A stretch of 64,000 bases of DNA, taken from Pyrus communis (taxonomy: Eukaryota > Streptophyta > Magnoliopsida > Rosales > Rosaceae). Position 1 is the stretch's first letter, and each line of letters begins with the position of its first letter. The notes below the pieces were generated by a model, which saw only the letters and a list, made by a program, of their open reading frames with translations, did not search any database and had not been told where the DNA came from. This document shows positions 36,043 through 47,799 of the stretch, in pieces. Made by a program: the position numbers and the translations under genes. The stretch is from positions 9,912,827 to 9,976,826 of the forward strand of contig NC_084805.1 in NCBI RefSeq assembly GCF_963583255.1, read 5' to 3'.

Positions 36043-36145
36043 TTAGCAACTTTGCTAATCCCTCGTTAATTCTTTTATTTCTTTTTCATATATTTTCGTT
36101 CTAGTTACCGACCTTATTTTTGTTCTTGTTTCTAGGTCCTAGTTT

Positions 36146-37591
36146 ATGACTAGGAGTTCAAAACCTGTTCGTGAGCATATCCTTGACTTTGACGACGATT
36201 TTGAGCGGACCTGGAGGAAGCAAAAGACTCAACAAAACCCTAACCCACCATCTTCTAGCTCTACATCCGAGTTTGACGAAGGAGGTGAGAAAGGAGAGGC
36301 CACGGCACAGTTTGTGGAGGAAGTACAAACCATGGCCGTGGACAATCGAACCATCAAAGAGCTCTCTGCCTCAGGTATGGACAATGCCGTTCCTTTATGC
36401 ATACAATACCCCACGGCAGCTCAAGGTAAGACGGAAGAATTTGAACTTAAGTCTAGTTTATTACATCATATTCCTAAATTCCATGGGCTGTCCATGGAAG
36501 ATCCTAACAAACATCTTAAGGAATTTGAAGTAATTTGCTCAAGTATGACACCCATCAACGTGGATGGGAGTATTTTGAAGATGAAGGCCTTTCCATTCTC
36601 CCTTGTGGACAAGGCCAAAGATTAGTTGTTTGAATTGGCCCCCGGAACTGTCAATTCTTGGGAAAGTATGAAACGTGCATTCTTAGAGAAATTATTTCCC
36701 ACTGCAAAGATCATTCTCTTGAGGAAACGAATTAGTGGCATCCAACAAAATCAAGGTGAGTCGTTTCCATCTTATTATGAATGTTTTAAATCACTTGTTG
36801 CTTCATGTCCACAGCATCAAATGAAGGAGGAGCTGCTCATTCAATATTTCTACGAGGGACTCCTTCCCATGGAACGTCAAATGCTAGATGCCTCGGCGGG
36901 TGGTGCATTAGTGGACAAGACTCCGGTGGATGCCAAAACTCTAATTGCAAACCGAGCACGCAATGCTCAACAATATGAAGGTGTTGGCCAAAGAGAGGGG
37001 CCACGGCAACAAAATGTAAATGAGGTAAGTGCAATTTCTGACATTCAATCACAATTGGCTAATCTTACTTCTCTTGTGTCTCAGGTTGTCAAGGGGTCAA
37101 AACCACAAGAAAACCAAGTGTGTGGCTTGTGTTCAATGCAAGGGCATCCATCCGAGACATGCCCTCAGTTGATAGAGAATGGAGGATGGGAATCTGCCAA
37201 TGCCATTGGTTTCCAAGGCCAAAACCAACCCAAATATGATCCGTACTCCAACACCTACAACCCCGGGTGGAGAGATCACCCTAATTTCAAGTGGAGAGAG
37301 CCCCAACAATCTGCACAACAAAGGGGATTTCAACAAAATCCCCCTGGGTTTCCACGGCCATACCAATCCAACCAACCACCATCGTCCCAAAACAACTCAG
37401 GTTCGTCTTTTGATAATTCTCAAGTTATTCAATTGCTAACTACATTGGCGCAGGGGCAAGAAAAACAAGCAAAGGACATGCACAATTACACCAATGAGGT
37501 GCAAAATCAAGCTCGAGAGGTGACGGAGTTGAAGAGACAAGTGGGACAAATGGCTGAATTCATGGGGCAATTTAGTAGAGAACAAGGTAAG
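36146..37591 (+). pseudogene. Gag of element E, capsid plus zinc knuckle (nonsense, truncated)
   Basis: From MTRSSKPVREHILDFDDDF the frame is open for 159 codons to TAG (36623-36625), where element G has a Trp codon. It then stays open in the same frame to the insertion at 37592. The capsid-type region includes LLHHIPKFHGLSMEDPNKH, ESMKRAFLEKLFP and YYECFKSLVASCPQH. A complete CX2CX4HX4C knuckle follows (CGLCSMQGHPSETC, around 37121-37162), then NPGWRDHPNFKWREPQQ and a Q-rich C-terminal coiled region (ELKRQVGQMAEFMGQF). Gag coats and packages element RNA. The gene ends where an LTR begins at 37592, so protease and pol are lost. This is the best-preserved full gag layout in the window. Confidence 0.9.
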
Positions 37592-38602
37592 TGATAAGAG
37601 CATATTCATGCGACTTAATTAGCTTGTTCTCGTGCATTTAGGTTGTGTTTCCTTAGCTATTCTAGCATTTAAAGTCACTTTTGTGCATTTTCAGATTATA
37701 AAGCCAAAGTGTGCAAGAAGATGCAAATTGGAGCCTTTTGGAGCAAAAGAGGAATGAATGAGTTGAAGACTTGAAGAAACGATGAATTCCTACCAAAACG
37801 AGGATTCCTACTCAAACAAGGATTCCTACTTGAAGTAGGAAAGTTAACCCTAAGTTTCCCATTTTCGTAACCTTTCCTAATCTTAAACGTCCGTATTTTC
37901 TTGCCACTTTGAAGGCCTTGTATGCACTTTAGAACACAAAAACAAGGCCCTAGCCCAATTACATAACCTTGCCGTGGGTTTTTCCCTTCTCCCCTTCCCT
38001 TGCCGTGCAAGGGAGGGCATTTTTGGCCCATTTTATTCACTTAAACCCTATTTCCCTCTCCTAACCTAACCCTAGCCGCACTTTGCCTTTTTAATTTCTG
38101 ATTTTCTCCTAATTCTAGCAGCCTTTAAATTAATTTAGTTAATAAAAGTTAGCTAGGGTTTTGTTTTCAGAAAATATATAAACTAAACCTATTATCCGCA
38201 CCTTATTCTCTCCCAATCATTCATTCTTTTGATCTTGCAGCCACCTTTCCATATTTTTCTTCTTGAATCCGTAACTCCCATCCAGAAAACCCTAAGCTTC
38301 TAAATCCCATCTCAGCTGCACCCTTTAATTTACCCTAGAATCTTATTCATTAATTCTATCATTCAGCCACCATAAACCTAATTCACTACCCTAGCCGCAC
38401 CTTAGTCTCTATTCTCTAATTAATACTATTCAGCCATTCACTCAAAAACCCTAAGCTCTAAGCCGCAGCCACCCATTCATTCTCTCCCATATTCTTTCCC
38501 TTTTGCCGCAGCCTTCCCCCTTCATTCCAGCCATCTTCCACACCTTTCCCACCATTGCCGCAGCCATCTCCACCCTTCCAGCCACCTTCCACACCTCCAC
38601 AC
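37592..38602 (+). repeat. Truncated LTR inserted in gag of element E
   Basis: Starts TGATAAGAGCATATTCATG with family U3 sequence like 31045-33276, including the CCTACTTGAAGTAGGAAAG block. It stops after about 1011 bp, where another LTR begins at 38603. The left flank in gag is GTAAG; the matching right flank is not found. Confidence 0.8.
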
Positions 38603-41600
38603 TGATAGGAGCATATTCATGCGACTTAAATGGCTTGTTCTCGTGCATTTACGTTATGTTTCTTTAGTTATTTTAGTACTTTAAGCTATTTTCGTGTGTT
38701 TGTAGGTCCAAAGGGCTAAAGGAGCAAAAAGATGCATTTTGGAGACTTTTGGAGCACTTTTGGGCTAAGGATGGATAGCTTATGCTTGGAGCCAAAGTGT
38801 TGGACGAAATTGAAGACCTAATTGAAGACCAAAGTGTTGGAACCTTGTTCCCTTTAGTTCTAGGACATTTAAACCTTTCCTATATCCATTGCACATGCAT
38901 TCCTTTAATCCACATGCATCTCCATAAATCATCCAACACACTTTCTCTCCCAAAAACCGTACACACCATTCACCCTAGATTCTAATCAGCCATTCACCAA
39001 AACCATTTCCCTTTGTGCCGTGCACATGCATACACACTTCATTTCAGCCACATGCAACCATTAAACATTCAATCATTTCACTCCACTTAATGCCGTGAGT
39101 TCCCATCAGATTTCCAACCTAATTCACATGCATTCCATCCTTTAATTCACCCACATGCACTCATAATCATTCACACCTTGCATTCACATGCATTTCCAAC
39201 CTAATCACTCACCCACACAATCTGCCATCATTCACACAAACACCATCATTGCCGTGCATCCCATTCCATCTCCCATTTCAGATTGCATTCCATTCATTCC
39301 AGCCAAGCCACATGCACTCCCTTTAATTAATTCATCCTAGCTGTCAAAGCACATGCACATTCACCCTAATCATTCACATAGCTTTAATTCACATGCAAAC
39401 ACATTGCATTACCATTCACCACCAGAAAATCACCATCATTGCCGTGAGTTTCATACACTTTCCAGCCATTCCACATGCCATTGTCATTCCACTTCATTTC
39501 ACCTTGCATTTTCAGATTATTCCTTCATCATTGCACCACACATGCAGCCACATATTCATTGCACATGCTTTCACATTCAATTTCAGCACAATTCCTCTCA
39601 AAGCCGTGCATTATCCCTTTCATTTCTGTCAAAGCACATGCACTCCCACCCTTTAATCACATGCATAAATCAGCCACATGCATCTCCCATCACCATTTCA
39701 TATTTCCACCCACCTCCTAGCTGTCATGTTCCCTCTTATTTACCTATAAATAAGCATGCATTTCAGCCACAACTGAGGCATTCTCATTCATACACATTTC
39801 ATTCATTCACTCTTCCATTTTCAGAATGTAGACATCAAACCACAACACCTTGCCGTGCTCTCCCTTACAATCCAAACACCATCCTTCCATTTTCACCACT
39901 CCCCAAACCATTCACACCATCAAACTATCCTTAGACCTTGTGCTACAACGAAGAGGAAGATAAGAGGGCCTAAACGTTCATACAATTCAAGTTTGAGTTG
40001 TTGGAATGTTTAGGTGTTTCTTTTATTTCAATGTTTAATTTCAATACTCTTTGTTTTGTACGAATGAGGAATGGAAGAGAAGAGGGCCTAAACGTTCATA
40101 CAATTCAAGTTTGAGTTGTTGGAATGTTTAGGTGTTTCTTTGATTCTCTTTGTTTTGTACCATGAGGAACTAAACCCCCCTTTGCTAGGGGGGAATTCGA
40201 AATATATGTTTATGCTTGCATTTTGATTTGATTACTTCTAATTGCGTTTCATAAGTTGTGGATTCAATTCGTTTAACTGTTTGATTGATAACTTATTTAT
40301 GTATGTTTATTGAGAGTGCACACTTAATTTTCATGCATGAATATGACGCTAGAATATAAGTGAGTTTCACCTAATAGTTACGAACTTATATTCACAAGTA
40401 GTGGAGGTTGCTTATAAACAATCGCGTTAAACGAATTCTTGGCATAAGTTTCATGCGTATTCCATAGTAACGAATGCCTCGTCAACATTTATAATTTTCA
40501 TAGAGCGTAATGATTCTTGCTTGTATCTCTATTATTCAATCATGTAGGGGACTTGTGGGGAATGTTTTGGGTTGTCGTATGCAATCATCCAATTCAATAA
40601 CGTTAGGAAGATTTGAAGGTTAATTTAAGCGGATCTAATTAACTTGGAGTTTTGAGAATTAATGGTTTATTGAAACGCAATTGGAAATCTTTTTATTATG
40701 CAAGTATAACATATGTGGAGATGAACCCCGTAGCTAACTTTCCATCAATTTGTTCTTTCTTTTCTTGTTTCTGTTTTCATGTTTAATTTAACTTGTTGTT
40801 CAAATATGTTAAACATGTGGAACTAATTTCTTTTTAGTTAGAGGTGAATTTGAAGCCATGGACATATGTTCGTTATGATTTGATTTACTCCAGTTATGAA
40901 TTCATGAACTTTAAATGTGGTTTACTTTTCTGTTTTGATTAAGAACTTGTTTATGTATGTGGGTTGAGGGTCGACACTTAATTTGCATGCCTAAACTTGA
41001 TGCTAGGATATAAGGGAATTTCACCTAATCGTTATGAACTTATATTCATGAGTAGTAAAAATCGCTAGTCACGATTGTGTTTAGTAAACCCTAGGCTGGA
41101 TTAACATGCGTATTCCATAGTTATGAATGCCTAGTCGATGTTTATGATTTCCGTTGAACTTAATGATCTTTGTTGAATGTCTCTATCATGCGTATTCCAT
41201 GTTAGGGACTTTGATTAGGAATAATTTGGTTGTAATGCGTATCCCATTCAATCCAATGAATCTAGGGAAATCTGAAAGTTAATTTAAGCGGACCTAATTA
41301 ACTTGGAGCATTGTCATTCATCGTTTGTTGAAGTCATAACTGGGAGTCAAATTATATGCATATGTTCATGTGTGGATAAGGAACCCTCTAACTAGTTTTT
41401 CATCATTCTATTCCATCAATTTCGTTTGTACAATCTGTTTTGTTTCCAAGTTTCTGTTTTAGTTTTAAATTCGTCAAAACCAATCCCCCATTTATTTTAA
41501 AGTGTTAGATTAGTTAGAATTACATTTAGTTTGTGTTTTTAAGAGTCTTGAGTCAAGTCATAACTTAATTTCGTCCAAATTTGTGTTTGTACTCAAAACT

Positions 41601-41861
41601 GCCCAAAAAGTGGTTTTTAGGCAGTTTTGAGTGTTTTGGGTGATGTTTGAGTCTTTTGGTTTGTTTTAGTGTTTTAAAGTTTAGTTTTACATTCTTTGAG
41701 TCTAGTTTAGTGTTTTATATTACGTTTTTACGTTTTTGAGTCAGTTTCCAAGTGATTAACAATCCCTCCTAATCCCCGGTCCAGAACGATCCCTACTTAT
41801 ACTTATACTACAATTTGACAAAAAAGAGGGTTTAATTTGTGTGCGTATAATTCTCGCATCA
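38603..41861 (+). repeat. Long chimeric LTR, about 3.26 kb
   Basis: Starts TGATAGGAGCATATTCATG and ends AATTCTCGCATCA. After TATAAATA (39745-39752) and a 120-bp-scale duplication of the GAGGGCCTAAACG block, it runs through one LTR middle (to about 40780). It then enters a second, diverged LTR middle (40800-41180, ATTTCTTTTTAGTTAGAGG) before the common 3' end. The flanks (CACAC left, GGAGA right) do not match, so it is not a simple insertion. Same layout as the solo LTR at 12878-25060. No credible coding; CA/TG-rich ORFs here are low complexity. Confidence 0.8.
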
Positions 41862-42481
41862 GGAGACTTTGAAACCATGATTATATACCCCCACACTTAT
41901 CTTTTGCTAGTCCTCGAGCAAAACAAAACAACAAAAGAACACGAAACTAGACAAAACGAACAAAACACCACCTACACCTTCCAACAATCGTCTCACGGAT
42001 TTCCAATGCACATGACAAGTTAAATATCATTAGTCCCATAGATTTTAGTCATCTTCATACTTGAGTACATTCTTAATCATAGTCACCACATACTATTTCA
42101 CAATTAAGCATTTAAAACCATGTTTTGAATGTAGTAACATGCCTTAGAGAATTTGCTCAAATCCTTACAAGATATGCACTCGTTTTTCACACAGATTTTC
42201 TGACTACACACCCTACACTAGTTATATGTGAGAAGATTGATGTAAATATGAATTCTAACACTCACATATGTTATATCAAAGAAAGCATTTTCTGGATTTA
42301 CGACAATGACATGAATATAATCTCATGAATGGAATGCTACTACTTAGAACGAGAACCAGTGATTCCATAAGCTCATATCAATTCCAAACTCCACATTATT
42401 GAACACATAACGATCAAGATAGAAGTCAAAGGTTGTAACGGGGCTTGGGGAGTTGGCTAACAATGAAAGGATAGGGAAAAC
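41862..42481 (-). mobile_element. LTR scrap plus 3' internal tail of element D
   Basis: 41862-41885 is a scrap of LTR (GGAGACTTTGAAACCATGATT). It joins directly to a PPT read on the minus strand (CCCCCACACTT ending at 41898), then TCCTCGAGCAAAAC and the usual 3' internal blocks. The 3' LTR expected beside this PPT is gone. The region continues at 53697 after the inserted block. No coding. Confidence 0.8.
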
Positions 42482-43795
42482 TGATGCATGATTTATACGC
42501 GCACAAATTAAACCCTCTTTTTATCAATTGTAGTATAGGTGCAAGTAGGGATCGTTCTGGACCGGGGATTAGGAGGGATTGTTAATCACTTGGATTTGAC
42601 TCAAAAACATAAAAACACAATATAAAACACTAAACTAGACTCAAAGAATTCAAAAATACTTTAAAACATAAACTAAACAGATTCTAAGCATTAAAGAACA
42701 AGAAAGTAAAGGGGGGTTTAGGTTTTACGAAAATTGAAATAACGAAACAAGTTAATAAACTAGACAGAATAAAAAATATGTAAATATGAATATGATGAAA
42801 GTATGGATGAATGGATGCTAGCCAAGGGGTTCATCTCCACACATGTTACACTTGCATAATAAAATGATTTCCAATTGCGTTTCAATAAATCATTAATTCT
42901 CAACACTCCAAGTTAATTAGATCCGCTTAAATTAACCTTCAAATCTTCCTAACGTTATTGAATTGGATGATTGCATACGACAACCCAAAACATTCCCCAC
43001 AAGTCCCCTACATGATTGCATAATAGAGATACAAGCAAGAATCATTACGCTCTATGAAGATTATAAGTTTTGACGAGGCATTCGTTACTATGGAATACGC
43101 ATGAAACTTATGCCAAGAATTCGTTTAACGCGATTGTTTATAAGCAACCTCCACTACTTGTGAATATAAGTTCGTAACTATTAGGTGAAACTCACTTGTA
43201 TTCTAGCGTCATATTCATGCATGAAAATTAAGTGTGCACTCTCAATAAACATACATAAATAAGTTATCAATCAAACGGTTAAACAAATTGAATCCACAAC
43301 TTATGAAACGCAATTAGAAGTAATCAAATCAAAATGCAAACATAAACATATATTTCGAATCACCCCCTAGCTAAGGTGGGTTTAGTTCCTCATACAAAAC
43401 AAAGAGAATTGAAATTAAACATTGAAATCAAAGAAACGCCTAAACATTCCAACAACTCAAACTTGAATTGTATGAACGTTTAGGCTCTCTTCTCTTCCTC
43501 TTTATTGTAGCATAAGGTCTAGGGATAATTGGTTTGGGGGATGGAAGTGTGGAATGGAAGAGGAGTGGTGGAGAAGTGGAAGGGGAATGGAAAAATGGTG
43601 TTTGGATTATAAGGGGAGAGATGGGAAGCTCACGGCTAGGGAGAAGATGGAAGTGTTTGTGGTGTGTTGTGTATGAAATGAGATGTCTATGAATGAATGA
43701 ATGCAAGGGTATTTATAGGAGTAGTGGAGGGAACATATGGCTATGTCATTTGTAGGTGAAGTAAGTGTGTGAGGTTGGTGAAGTAAGTGGAGGTT

Positions 43796-44000
43796 GTAGG
43801 TGAAGTAGGTGGATGTTGTAGGTGAAGTAGGTGGATGTTGTAGGTGAAGTGGATGTTGTAGGTGAAGTGGATGTTGTAGGTGAAGTAGGTGGATGTTGTA
43901 GGTGAAGTAGGTGGATGTTGTAGGTGAAGTGGATGTTGTAGGTGAAGTAGGTGGATGTTGTAGGTGAAGTAGGTGGATGTTGTAGGTGAAGTAGGTGGAT
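43796..44000 (-). repeat. 22-bp minisatellite in the LTR U3
   Basis: Tandem units built on GTAGGTGAAGTAGGTGGATG, with shorter 18-bp variants lacking GTAG. The same array, with different numbers of units, is at about 44544-44738 and 51369-51561 (opposite strand) and 53033-53206. GATAAGT-type repeats lie beside it. It lies upstream of the TATA box in U3. Confidence 0.9.
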
Positions 44001-44069
44001 GATATGTTAAGTGATAAGTGATAAGTGATATGATATGTGGTTATGATATGATAAGTGGTTAAGTGGTGA

Positions 44070-46018
44070 TGATAGGAGCATATTTATGCGACTTAAATGG
44101 CTTGTTCTCGTACATTTACGTTATGTTTCTTTAGTTATTTTAGTACTTTAAGCTATTTTCGTGTGTTTGTAGGTCCAAAGGGCTAAAGGAGCAAAAAGAT
44201 GCATTTTGGAGACTTTTGGAGCACTTTTGGGCTAAGGACGGATAGCTTATGCTTGAAGCCAAAGTGTTGGACGAAATTGAAGACCTAATTGGAGCCAAAG
44301 TGTTGGAACCTTGTTCTCTTTAGTTTTAGGACATTTAAACCTTTCCTAATCCCAATCATGCCATGCATAACACACATCCATTCTAACACATTGTCATTGC
44401 ACATGCATTTCCTTCATTAGTTAACCCACATGCACTTATCACTTATCATCACCACATATCATATCACTTAATCACTTATCACTTATCATCACCACTTAAC
44501 CACTTATCATATCATATCACTTATCACTTATCACTTAACATATCATCCACCTACTTCACCTACAACATCCACCTACTTCACCTACAACATCCACCTACTT
44601 CACCTACAACATCCATCCACTTCACCTACAACATCCACCTACTTCACCTACAACATCCACCTACTTCACCTACAACATCCACTTCACCTACAACATCCAC
44701 CTACTTCACCTACAACATCCACCTACTTCACCTACAAATGACATAGCCATATGTTCCCTCCACTACTCCTATAAATACCCTTGCATTCATTCATTCATAA
44801 ACATCTCATTTTCATACACAACACACCACAAACACTTCCATTCCCTCATTGCCGTGAGTCCCCCTTCCCTTATAATCCAAACACAAAACCATCTTTCCAT
44901 TTCCATCACTCCTCACTCCATTCCACACTTCCATTCCCCCAAACCAACTATCCTTAGACCTTATGCTACAATAAAGAGGAAGAGAAGAGGGCCTAAACGT
45001 TCATACAATTCAAGTTTGAGTTGTTGGAATGTTTAGGTGTTTCTTTGATTTCAATGTTTAATTTTAATTCTCTTTGTTTTGTATGAGGAACTAAACCCCC
45101 CCTTAGCTAGGGGGTGATTCGAAATATATGTTTATGCTTGCATTTTGATTTGATTACTTCTAATTGCATTTCATAAGTTGTTGATTCAATTTGTTTAACC
45201 GTTTGATTGATAACTTATTTATGTATGTTTATTAAGAATGCGCGCTTAATTTTCATGCATGAATATGACGCTAGAATATAAGTGATTTTCACCTAATCGT
45301 TATGAACTTATATTCACAAGTAGTGGAGGTTGCTTATAAACAATCGCGTTAAATGAATTCTTGGCACGAGTTTCATGCTCATCATAGTAACGAATGCCTT
45401 GTCAACACTTATAGTTTTCATAAAGTTTAATGATCTTTGATTGTATCTTTATTGTGCTGTTCACGTAAAGGACTTTTGGAGAATGTTGTGAATTGCGTTG
45501 CGCTAACCCATCCAATTCATTAACTTAAGGAAAACTTGACGGTTAATTTAAGCGGACCTAATTAACCCGGGGTGATGAGATTCATAATTTATTGAAATGT
45601 AATTGGAAATCTTTTTATTATGCAAGTGTAACATATGTGGAGATGACCCCCTTAGCTAGCATTCATCCATTCTATTTCATCAATTTCATATTTACATTCT
45701 GTTTTAATTTGTTCATTTAATTTAATTTCGTATAAACTTAAATCCCCCTTTACTTTAATGTTCATTTTAGTTAGAATTCAATTTAGTTTGTGTTTTTAAA
45801 GCATTTTGAGTTTTTGGTTTGTCTTAGTGTTTTAAACTTTAATTTTGTATTCTTTGAGTCTAGTTTAGTGTTTTAAACTGTGTTTTTAAGTTTTTGAGTC
45901 AGTTTCCAAGAGATTTGCAATCCCTCCTAATCCCCGGTCCAGAACGATCCCTACTTACACTTATACTACAAATTGACAAAAAGAGGGTTTAATTTGTGTG
46001 CGTATAATTCTCGCATCA
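44070..46018 (+). repeat. 5' LTR of element B
   Basis: Starts TGATAGGAGCATATTTATG, ends TTCTCGCATCA. Minisatellite at about 44544-44738, TATAAATA at 44770-44777. The CTCAAAACTGCC inverted repeat is deleted in this subfamily. CTAATCCCCGG at 45927-45937. Confidence 0.92.
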
Positions 46019-46024
46019 AATTTT

Positions 46025-46042
46025 TGGCGCTGTTGCCGGGGA
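46025..46042 (+). promoter_or_regulatory. tRNA-Asp primer-binding site of element B, one mismatch
   Basis: TGGCGCTGTTGCCGGGGA: one C-to-T change from the tRNA-Asp complement, 6 nt after the LTR. Confidence 0.9.
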
Positions 46043-46132
46043 TTAGAAAATTTGCTAATCCCTTGGATTGTTTGTTTCTGTATTGTCTTTTAGATTTAGT
46101 TTTTATTTGTGTTTTTGTTTGTTAAGAACAAC

Positions 46133-47056
46133 ATGGCACTTGATAACGCTTCTCTTTTGTCACAGCTCATGGAAAGGTCCCAAATGCAAAGAGTTGATAT
46201 ATCTAATCTTCAATCAAGGAATAACGTGTTTTCCAATACTTACAATTCGGATTGGAGTGATCATTCAAACTCTATGTGGTGGGAACCTCAAAATGCTCAA
46301 CAAGGAGGATATTGGCAGCCACCACAACCTCATATTCAATATGCCCAACCAAATTTAAGTTCGTCAATAGATTATAATCAAAAGCTTAACGAATTAATTT
46401 GTTTGGTGCAGGGCTCACAAAATCAAGACAATGAGGCTCGACAAGAAGACAAAAGGTTGGATCACTTGGAAAAGCAAATTGGGCAGATAGCGGAGTTCGT
46501 AGGACAATTTTGCGACCAAGGCAAACTCCCTAGTTCAACCATTGTAAATCCGAAGGGAGGATTTGAAGCACCTTTGCCGGAAGCACTTATTGCTCCTACG
46601 CCATCTAATTCAAGTAAGGTTGTTCCAATTAGTTCTAACCCCATTCCACCTAATATCCCTATTCCTTGCAGGTTCATGAATTCCAAGGAAGAAGAAAGTG
46701 AAAAAGACATCTTGGAAGACCTTCCAAAGGTGCAAAGTAGGGAATTTCATGAATTCATCAAAGGGGATATACTTGAGACAACAATGCCCAAAGAAGTTGA
46801 ATTTGATGACATTGGACAAGTCATAACCATCACATGCAATCTGGCCAAGTCCAATATCCCTGAAACTTTCAAAGGAGTGGTGTTTGTCATTGAGTTCTTG
46901 TCAGACAAAACAAGTAAGTCATTTTTTTCAAATTCCATTACATTTTATACTAACTTGTTGTTTTTTATGAATCAGGCACCTACATTAGAATTCAAACCAA
47001 TGCCGGTTCACTTCAAGTATCACCTTCCATTCAAGGACCAATTCCATGCCGTTTGA
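46133..47056 (+). CDS. Gag-like linker protein of element B
   Basis: 307 codons, intact, starting MALDNASLLSQLMERSQMQ as in A; an open stretch upstream adds codons but the conserved ATG is at 46133. Same plan as in A: NSMWWEPQ, GGYWQPPQPHIQYAQP, the LDHLEKQIGQIAEFVGQF coil, IPIPCRFMN, the FDDIGQVITITCNLAKSNIP block, and the pre-RT-like APTLEFKPMPVHFKYHLPF end. Compared with A it lacks the second WQPYEEFY repeat and the TAKEIMLRS stretch, so the middle is shorter. No capsid domain, knuckle or enzyme. The intron-like segment is at 46914-46975. Function unknown. Confidence 0.75.
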   Translation: MALDNASLLSQLMERSQMQRVDISNLQSRNNVFSNTYNSDWSDHSNSMWWEPQNAQQGGYWQPPQPHIQYAQPNLSSSIDYNQKLNELICLVQGSQNQDNEARQEDKRLDHLEKQIGQIAEFVGQFCDQGKLPSSTIVNPKGGFEAPLPEALIAPTPSNSSKVVPISSNPIPPNIPIPCRFMNSKEEESEKDILEDLPKVQSREFHEFIKGDILETTMPKEVEFDDIGQVITITCNLAKSNIPETFKGVVFVIEFLSDKTSKSFFSNSITFYTNLLFFMNQAPTLEFKPMPVHFKYHLPFKDQFHAV

Positions 47057-47121
47057 TTTTATTTATGTTAAAAAAAAAAAAAAAAAAAAAAAATAATAAT
47101 AATAATAAAAGTGGCGAGGCT

Positions 47122-47799
47122 TCACAAAGGTTGTTTACTTAAAGACCCACTACGTGGCAAAACTCTTGAAGCGGAAGGCATAGGAGCGGAAGGCATCGGG
47201 GCAGAAGACATAGGAGCGGAAGGCATCGGAGATAGAGGCATCGAAGATAGAGCATTCGAGGCCTCAATACTTGGCCAAACGCTGGATGATCCAGGAAAAA
47301 GGTGCCTCTGGAGGAAAGACGAAAACCTTTGACGGTCACTTTGAATCCGACCTTCAGACTCTTGCAGTTCATCAAGCTTCCTCTTCATGCCCGTCGAATA
47401 GTTGTTGGCAAGCACGTGCAAACTTCTATTCTCATGCTTAAGCAGTTTGATCTCCTGTTTAAGACTTTCCACCTCTGCCATCAATGATTCCACCTGACGG
47501 GAGCGGGCAAGCAGGCGTTGGCCCATGTTGGACACAGAACTCGCACACTGAACACTAAGTGCGAGGGACTCTTGAACGGCCAACTCATCGGACCGTCCTG
47601 ACAGCAGCCTACTATCTTTTGGAGTGAGGAGGTTCCTAGCTACTATTGTAGCTGTTGTGGCGTCCTGCATCACAGAGTCTTCACCTGAAAGAGGACCGTT
47701 AGAAGATAAGAAAGAAGGGCGCCATACGTTACCTTGACGCGGCGCAACCGGATCGCTGCTGAGACTCAAATCTAAGCTAAGGTTCGATGAGTTTGCCAT
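47122..47799 (-). CDS. Antisense coiled-coil protein of element B
   Basis: 225 codons from the ATG at 47799, the position matching A and C; an in-frame TTG three codons upstream is not needed. Core RQGNVWRPSFLSSNG, NLLTPKDSRLLSGRSDELAV and the coiled part (MAEVESLKQEIKLLKHENR, MKRKLDELQESEGRI) are nearly the same as in A. Differences are mostly conservative. The repeated tail reads SPMPSAPMSSAPMPS. The stop lies 65 bp from the sense gag-like stop, across a poly-A and AAT tract. TATA-like box at 47917-47927, about 120 bp before the ATG. Function unrecognised. Confidence 0.75.
   Translation of the reverse strand: MANSSNLSLDLSLSSDPVAPRQGNVWRPSFLSSNGPLSGEDSVMQDATTATIVARNLLTPKDSRLLSGRSDELAVQESLALSVQCASSVSNMGQRLLARSRQVESLMAEVESLKQEIKLLKHENRSLHVLANNYSTGMKRKLDELQESEGRIQSDRQRFSSFLQRHLFPGSSSVWPSIEASNALSSMPLSPMPSAPMSSAPMPSAPMPSASRVLPRSGSLSKQPL

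Noticed and set aside
39353..39934. Long ORF (193 codons) in an LTR, His/Ser/Pro rich
   Set aside because: Arises from CA/TC-rich low-complexity U3 sequence (CACATGCA words). Parallel frames are also open and paralogous LTRs do not preserve it. Same for 23982-24554 and 27532-27969.
42125..42328. Candidate small gene in the element D tail
   Set aside because: Homologous stretches in A, B and C have frame breaks; no protein-level conservation.
44544..44738. Regular short repeats resembling a CRISPR array
   Set aside because: The units are contiguous with no unique spacers, and the context is a plant LTR; it is a minisatellite.
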